Shown: positions 5,602 through 9,653 of the stretch, in pieces
Layout of the letters: the number at the start of each line of letters is the position of its first letter
How positions within the stretch are numbered: the stretch's first letter is position 1
Assembly: GCA_027083485.1 (NCBI GenBank)
Contig: JALWOO010000012.1
Span: forward strand, 1-9,653
DNA: 9,653 nt
Reading direction: 5' to 3'
Source: Amylibacter sp.
GTDB lineage: Bacteria > Pseudomonadota > Alphaproteobacteria > Rhodobacterales > Rhodobacteraceae
Position numbers and translations under genes: made by a program
The notes under the pieces: model-generated
The model's database searches: none
What the model saw: only the letters and a program-made list of their open reading frames with translations
What the model was told of the DNA's origin: nothing

Positions 5602-5625
5602 ACGGGCACCTTGGTGCCCGTTTTT
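5602..5625 (+). terminator. Intrinsic terminator between cpaB and cpaC
   Basis: ACGGGCAC (5602-5609) pairs with GTGCCCGT (5614-5621) around a CTTG loop and runs straight into TTTTT (5621-5625). It is a textbook intrinsic terminator, 23 bases after the cpaB stop, and divides the pilus locus. Confidence 0.88.
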
Positions 5626-5805
5626 GTGTGTGCTGGTCTGGTATTACGCAATAAATGGGAAATGTGTTGCTTTGAATCAACATTTGAAATCCCTTGTAAA
5701 ATATTGATTCTTGAAAAGAAATCTTAAATGGCGCAGTATGATTGAGAATAATAGGGCAAAAAATGCCCATATCGACGCAGCAGTGGTTTTGAGAGGCAGG
5801 ATCAC
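5626..5805 (+). promoter_or_regulatory. Leader/promoter region of cpaC
   Basis: These 180 AT-rich bases between the cpaB terminator and cpaC must hold a promoter if the terminator is efficient. TATGAT at 5737-5742 resembles a -10 element, but the nearest TTGAAA (5711-5716) is 20 bp away, longer than usual. An inverted repeat GAATCAA (5674-5680)/TTGATTC (5704-5710) with a 23-bp gap and a small hairpin GGGCA-AAAAA-TGCCC (5754-5768) lie upstream of cpaC. The ribosome binding site is AGGCAGGA at 5794-5801. Confidence 0.4.
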
Positions 5806-7230
5806 ATGGAATTTCGAAACCTGTTAACGGCAGGCCTATTTGGGCTATGCGTGAGCAATCTGGTTGTTATCCCGACAGCTCAGGCTCAGAATGTTTTGCG
5901 TGTCATGCGTGGGGCAACATCCAGCAATATCAAAGTGTCCGTAAATCGGGCTATTGTGATGGAATCTGATCAGCCTTTCGCGGAACTATCGGTGGCGAAT
6001 CCTGGGATTGCGGATATTGCTACGCTATCGGATCGCACGATTTATGTGCTTGGCAAAGCGCCGGGGCGCACGACATTGACCCTTTTGGGGGCGGATGGGC
6101 GTTTGTTGACCAATGTCGAGGTGCAGGTATCCCCTGACCTGGCTGAATTCAAAGAACGCCTGCGTGAGATCCTGCCCCGAGAGCGGATCGAAGTACGGAC
6201 CGCGAATGACGGTATTGTTCTAAGTGGTCGGGTGTCTGGCAAACAGAAGCTTGCAAAAGCACTGGATCTGGCCGAGCGGTATGCGCCTGAACGGGTGACA
6301 AACCTGATGACGGTTGGCGGTTCTCAACAGGTTCTGTTGAAAGTCCGGTTCGCTGAAATGCAGCGAAGTGTGGCCAAGAGTCTGGACGCAAGCATTGGCC
6401 TGCGTACCATTGGTGGCAACACGGGCGCAACGATCGGGACCGGTGTTTATAATCAAGGGAACAACCTTACAAATTTTGCCAATGGCAATCCGATCGTGTC
6501 CTCTAACAGTGCTCAAGGTGCCTTGGGGATCGGATTTTCCAGTGGCGGTGTTGCGATTGGCCTATTGTTGGAAGCTTTGGAAACCAAAGGCATGGTTCGT
6601 ACCCTTGCCGAACCGAATATAGTTGCGATTTCAGGGAGCGAAGCCGGGTTTCTGGCGGGCGGTGAATATCCGATTCCGGTTGCCGATGCGGATGGCATTA
6701 AGGTGGAATATAAACCCTTTGGCATTCAGCTGACCTTTCGGCCGGTTGTTGTCGATGGAGACCTGATTAGCCTGTCTCTGGATACCGAAGTGTCGCAGTT
6801 GGATCCGTCAAATGCGGTGAATTTCAACGGCAACATCATCAACGCCTTTTCGACCCGCCGCACAAGCACCACCGTGGAAATGCGTGACGGTCAAAGCATG
6901 TCGATTGCCGGTCTTTTGACTGATGATTTTACGGATTTGAACAGTCAGGTGCCTTGGCTTGGCGATGTCCCTATTCTGGGCGCGCTGTTTAGAAGTGCAG
7001 AATACAAGCGACAACAGACAGAATTGGTTGTGATCGTGACACCGCATTTGGTAACGCCGGTGGATGGCAGCACGTTGGCCTTGCCGACTGATCGAATTAA
7101 AATTCCGAGCGAAAAAGACCTGTTCTTGCTGGGTAAAGTGTCCGGTAAACGCAATAGTCGCAATAAACCAACTGCTGGCTCTGTGGCTTCACAGGATTTT
7201 TCCGGCTCCTATGGCTATGTGATGGATTAA
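5806..7230 (+). CDS. cpaC: Tad outer-membrane secretin CpaC/RcpA
   Basis: This 474-residue protein has a signal peptide ending at AQA/Q (cut after A27). The N-terminal secretin domain at about 40-110 holds INRAIV-like SVNRAIVMES and DRTIYVLGKAPGRTTLTL. A BON-like segment follows at about 112-170 (IEVRTANDGIVLSGRV). The secretin core spans about 175-415, with VLLKVRFAEMQRSV, LEALETKGMVRTLAEPNIVAISG, FLAGGEYPIPV, and the hallmark VPWLGDVPILGALFRS (382-397), followed by TELVVIVTPHLV. It forms the ring-shaped channel in the outer membrane through which the pilus leaves. A glycine- and asparagine-rich stretch (200-240) lies at the start of the core. It is the first gene of a new block with the OmpA lipoprotein starting 4 bases after its stop. 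Confidence 0.95.
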   Translation: MEFRNLLTAGLFGLCVSNLVVIPTAQAQNVLRVMRGATSSNIKVSVNRAIVMESDQPFAELSVANPGIADIATLSDRTIYVLGKAPGRTTLTLLGADGRLLTNVEVQVSPDLAEFKERLREILPRERIEVRTANDGIVLSGRVSGKQKLAKALDLAERYAPERVTNLMTVGGSQQVLLKVRFAEMQRSVAKSLDASIGLRTIGGNTGATIGTGVYNQGNNLTNFANGNPIVSSNSAQGALGIGFSSGGVAIGLLLEALETKGMVRTLAEPNIVAISGSEAGFLAGGEYPIPVADADGIKVEYKPFGIQLTFRPVVVDGDLISLSLDTEVSQLDPSNAVNFNGNIINAFSTRRTSTTVEMRDGQSMSIAGLLTDDFTDLNSQVPWLGDVPILGALFRSAEYKRQQTELVVIVTPHLVTPVDGSTLALPTDRIKIPSEKDLFLLGKVSGKRNSRNKPTAGSVASQDFSGSYGYVMD

Positions 7231-7234
7231 GACA

Positions 7235-7894
7235 ATGAAAAATCTTCTCTTTATTCCAGCAATCGCAACGGTGGCCATTTCTTTGCAAGGATGTGCTTCT
7301 CCGGATTCGGACATTCGTGGCCTCGAGGCCGGTTCTGAAATTTCCAGTGACGGATTCGGTATTGCAACCGCGAATAATATCGGGGTGCAAAACGGTGACC
7401 TGACCAATACATTGGCTGCCAATTTAACCCGCAAGTTTGCTGCAGAAGTGCCGGCGAAGGTGAATTTTGCATTTAATTCTGCTGTGCTGGATGCAACAGC
7501 CCGGGACGCTTTGCGACAGCAGGCACGATGGATCAAATCGCATGGGAAAATCAAGTTCAGAGTGTATGGACATACTGATAAGGTTGGTTCTGCCGATTAT
7601 AATCGTAGGTTGGGTTTACGTCGTGCCCGTGCCGTTGTGAACTATCTCGTGTCACAGGGTGTAAGCCGTTCCAAAGTGCAGGCCGTTGCCTCCTTTGGCG
7701 AAACCCGTCCCTTGGTTCTGACCGAAAGCCGGAGTCGTGAAAACCGTCGCACGGTGACAGAAGTATCAGGTTTTGTGAAACGGGGGCATGGTCCGGATCT
7801 GGATGGTAAATATGCAATGACCGTTTACAAGGCCTATATTTCCACACCGTATAAGTTGAATACAATACCTCGTTTTATAGATGCCAAAAGGTAA
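7235..7894 (+). CDS. OmpA-domain lipoprotein of the Tad locus
   Basis: This 219-residue protein has a lipoprotein signal with lipobox L17-Q-G-C20, so it is lipidated at C20. An OmpA C-terminal peptidoglycan-binding domain covers about 74-178: VNFAFNSAVLD, VYGHTDKVGSADYN (D115), RRARAVVNYL (R130), and the later conserved SRENRRT (N170-R171-R172). In this family the Asp and Arg bind diaminopimelate of peptidoglycan. A 40-residue tail follows (about 180-219) rich in K, Y and T, of unknown role. It starts 4 bases after cpaC, so is translationally coupled. Its position matches that of cpaD in Caulobacter-type loci; it probably anchors the secretin to the wall and is the functional counterpart of CpaD, although it shares no recognisable CpaD motif. 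Confidence 0.9.
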   Translation: MKNLLFIPAIATVAISLQGCASPDSDIRGLEAGSEISSDGFGIATANNIGVQNGDLTNTLAANLTRKFAAEVPAKVNFAFNSAVLDATARDALRQQARWIKSHGKIKFRVYGHTDKVGSADYNRRLGLRRARAVVNYLVSQGVSRSKVQAVASFGETRPLVLTESRSRENRRTVTEVSGFVKRGHGPDLDGKYAMTVYKAYISTPYKLNTIPRFIDAKR

Positions 7895-7900
7895 GATGCA

Positions 7901-7966
7901 ATGAGGTATTTTTTACGTGCAAATTGCACAGTTGCGGGTGCATGGGCACAAAAAGACACGTGCTGA
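7901..7966 (+). CDS. Possible 21-residue ORF between the OmpA gene and cpaE
   Basis: An ATG 6 bases after the OmpA stop opens a 22-codon frame ending in TGA at 7964-7966, just 16 bases before the cpaE start. The peptide begins MRYFLRANCTVAGAWAQ and has two cysteines. AAGG about 10 bases upstream is a weak ribosome binding site. It could be a translational coupler, or the remnant of a larger gene once present at this place. No homology can be claimed. Confidence 0.25.
   Translation: MRYFLRANCTVAGAWAQKDTC
7917..7929. promoter_or_regulatory. Perfect inverted repeat GTGCAA-A-TTGCAC before cpaE
   Basis: This 13-bp odd-length palindrome sits in the 88-bp gap between the OmpA gene and cpaE. Within the next 35 bases there are further GTGC/GCAC pieces (GTGCATGGGCAC at 7938-7949 and ACGTGC). 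It could be an operator or an mRNA hairpin; it also overlaps the small ORF. Confidence 0.3.
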
Positions 7967-7982
7967 AACGGGTGGATTGAAA

Positions 7983-9233
7983 ATGAATGGCGAAGACAAC
8001 AACGAAAATTCCGATGTCGTAAGAGCCTGTGCAGTGGCGCAAAATATCGAAGACTTTGACCTTCTTATCGAAGATATGGAGGCCGAGTATGGCGAGAACT
8101 GGGGGGGCTTAACCTTTGAGAATGCCCCCGATATCCTGATAAGCGATCTGGCGAGCAATCTGGAATGCATCGTTATTGCTGTGGGTAAGCCCGATGAAGA
8201 TAATTTGGCACCCGTTGCGAATGTTATTCGCGTTGCCAAAGAACAAAAGATCAACGTGATACTGGTTCCGCATGACCTGAATACGGTTGCCTTGCATCAG
8301 TTGATGCGCATGGGCGCGGATGATTTTGCCCCCTATCCTTTGCCGGAGGGCGCTTTGCATGATGCAATCGAACGGGCCAATGATATTCCAGAACCTGTAG
8401 CGCCGGTTGTTGAAACGGCTCCAGCATCTGCCGCAGAACCTGCGTCTGCACCTTTGGGGAACCGCCAGGGAATCGTTTTGCCCGTCTATGGGTTGGCTGG
8501 AGGGGTTGGAGCTTCGACCTTTGCGGCAAATCTGGCATGGGAGCTGCAACAAAATCTGGTGAAAGAGAATAAAAAAGTTTGTATTCTGGATTTTGATTTT
8601 CAATACGGGTCGGTTTCCACATATCTGGATGTGCCCCGGACAGAACAAGCCTTCGAGTTTTTATCCGAAGCCGCTGCCGCCGATGCGGAGAGCCTGAAGC
8701 AGGCGATGTCGACTTACAAGGACCGGCTGGATGTACTGCCGGCACCGCCCGATTCGCTTCCGCTTGAATTTATTGGCGCTGAAGAGGTGGACCACCTTAT
8801 TAAATTGGCGAAACGCAGCTATGACTTTGTAATCATTGATCTTCCTCAGGCATTGGTGAGCTGGTCCGAAACAATTCTGGATCATGCACATCTGTATTTT
8901 GGTCTGGTGGAGCTGGATATGCGTTCTGCCCAGAACACATTGCGATTTTTGCGCACCCTGAAAGCCGAGGATCTGCCCTTTGAAAAGGTGCAATTTGTGC
9001 TGAACCGGGCACCGAAATTTACCGACATGAATGGCAAAACCCGTGTCAAACGAATGGCCGACAGTCTTGAAATCGTCTTCCGGTTTCAGCTGCCAGATGG
9101 GGGCAAACCGGTGGCAAATTCCGGTGATGAAGGGGAGGCTCTCAAAGAGCTGGTGCCAAAAAATCCGCTTCGTAAAGAAATTCTAAAGATCGCCAAGACA
9201 CTCTCGGAGATGGCGGGCGATGATGAAGGATAG
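7983..9233 (+). CDS. cpaE: Tad pilus localisation protein CpaE/TadZ (atypical ParA/MinD-like)
   Basis: This 416-residue protein has a receiver-like N-terminal domain (about 12-132, ending GADDFAPYPLPEGALHDAIERA), a Pro/Ala-rich linker (135-158) and a ParA/MinD-like domain (163-405). The P-loop region is G170-L-A172-G-G-V-G-A177-S-T, where the signature lysine and the P-loop lysine are both alanine. The next motifs ILDFDFQYG (201-209) and DFVIIDLP (281-288) are kept. CpaE/TadZ marks the site of pilus assembly at the pole and recruits other Tad proteins, and many members are poor ATPases. I chose the ATG at 7983 because GGTGGA lies at good spacing before it. A GTG at 7917 would add 22 residues but lacks a ribosome binding site and lies in the palindrome. 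cpaF follows 11 bases after its stop. Confidence 0.92.
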   Translation: MNGEDNNENSDVVRACAVAQNIEDFDLLIEDMEAEYGENWGGLTFENAPDILISDLASNLECIVIAVGKPDEDNLAPVANVIRVAKEQKINVILVPHDLNTVALHQLMRMGADDFAPYPLPEGALHDAIERANDIPEPVAPVVETAPASAAEPASAPLGNRQGIVLPVYGLAGGVGASTFAANLAWELQQNLVKENKKVCILDFDFQYGSVSTYLDVPRTEQAFEFLSEAAAADAESLKQAMSTYKDRLDVLPAPPDSLPLEFIGAEEVDHLIKLAKRSYDFVIIDLPQALVSWSETILDHAHLYFGLVELDMRSAQNTLRFLRTLKAEDLPFEKVQFVLNRAPKFTDMNGKTRVKRMADSLEIVFRFQLPDGGKPVANSGDEGEALKELVPKNPLRKEILKIAKTLSEMAGDDEG

Positions 9234-9244
9234 GGATCGACAGT

Positions 9245-9653
9245 ATGTTTAAAAGGTATCAGAAAAAATCGACCAGTCCGGTTGCGGCTGTGGCACCGGA
9301 AGAACCGCTTGCACCTGTAGCGGCCCCGCAGGCAGAAAAACCGGTGGCAGCCAAGCCTACGCCGATTAAACAGGAAGCCCCCCAAAAGGCAAATACTCAA
9401 AGCCGGGAAGAACGGCGTGCGCAAAAGCTGCGTGATCTGAGTCTGGATATGCATACCCGCCTGTTGGAAGACCTCAACCTCGGGGCCATTGAACAGGCCA
9501 CCGAGGCCGAATTACGTGCAGAGATTGCCGCCATTTGTGCGGATGCCTTGCAAGAAATGGGCGTGGTGCTGAATAAGCAAGAACGCACTTTGCTGTTCTC
9601 GGAGATGTACGACGAGGTGACAGGCCTTGGACCTTTGGAGCCGTTGCTCAAGG
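9245..9653 (+). CDS. cpaF: Tad secretion ATPase CpaF/TadA, N-terminal part (gene runs off window)
   Basis: Only the first 136 residues are present. A basic start (MFKRYQKKS) leads into a Pro/Ala/Lys-rich, probably disordered segment to about 55. A helical N-terminal domain follows (EERRAQKLRDLSLDMHTRLLEDLNL, IAAICADALQEMG), then the conserved entry to the ATPase part, DEVTGLGPLEPLL. Catalytic Walker motifs lie beyond the window. CpaF is the hexameric cytoplasmic ATPase that drives Flp pilus assembly, and in some bacteria also retraction. AAGGATAGGGA about 6-16 bases before the ATG, overlapping the cpaE stop, is the ribosome binding site, so it is coupled to cpaE. Confidence 0.9.
   Translation, partial: MFKRYQKKSTSPVAAVAPEEPLAPVAAPQAEKPVAAKPTPIKQEAPQKANTQSREERRAQKLRDLSLDMHTRLLEDLNLGAIEQATEAELRAEIAAICADALQEMGVVLNKQERTLLFSEMYDEVTGLGPLEPLLK

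Noticed and set aside
7917..7982. GTG start adding 22 residues to CpaE
   Set aside because: No ribosome binding site, overlaps the palindrome, and the extension (MQIAQLRVHGHKK) is unlike the acidic start from 7983, which has GGTGGA before it.

Overview
The window looks like the chromosome of a marine Rhodobacterales (roseobacter-type) alphaproteobacterium. This rests on the gene families and their order: a dimethylglycine-dehydrogenase-like enzyme with a GcvT-type C-terminus, Flp pilins with the leader-proximal sequence ESG/AVTVDWVVLTA, and a Tad/Cpa locus in which an OmpA-type lipoprotein sits where cpaD is usually found. Genus-level placement is not possible from sequence reading alone.

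Left part (1-3279): the 3' end of a forward FAD/THF oxidoreductase gene converges, across a strong hairpin terminator (572-599), on three reverse-strand genes. In transcription order these are a lytic transglycosylase (3279-2434), a HAD phosphatase-UbiA prenyltransferase fusion (2437-1019, overlapping the previous stop by ATGA) and a small carboxymuconolactone decarboxylase/AhpD-like protein (939-604). The first two are translationally coupled; the third is probably read through.

Right part (3280-9653): an AT-rich divergent intergenic region is followed by a Tad (tight adherence) type IVb pilus locus. It starts with three near-identical Flp pilin genes in a 285-bp tandem array. After a terminator come a fourth, divergent pilin and cpaB. 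After a second terminator comes cpaC (secretin), an OmpA-domain lipoprotein, cpaE (ParA/MinD-like, TadZ) and the 5' part of cpaF (TadA secretion ATPase), which runs off the window. The pilins are the structural subunits, CpaB/CpaC/OmpA form the periplasmic and outer-membrane channel, CpaE positions the machine and CpaF powers it. The prepilin peptidase (CpaA/TadV) and the inner-membrane platform genes (tadB/tadC) are not in the window; the latter would be expected just downstream.

The most interesting part is the pilin array. Copies 1 and 2 are identical, and an exact 383-bp match continues into copy 3, ending abruptly mid-gene. The spacers carry several conserved hairpins, one enclosing the ribosome binding site of copies 2 and 3 but not of copy 1. 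Also notable are two terminators that cut the locus into three transcription blocks, a CpaE lacking both P-loop lysines, and a 21-codon ORF with a perfect palindrome just before cpaE.
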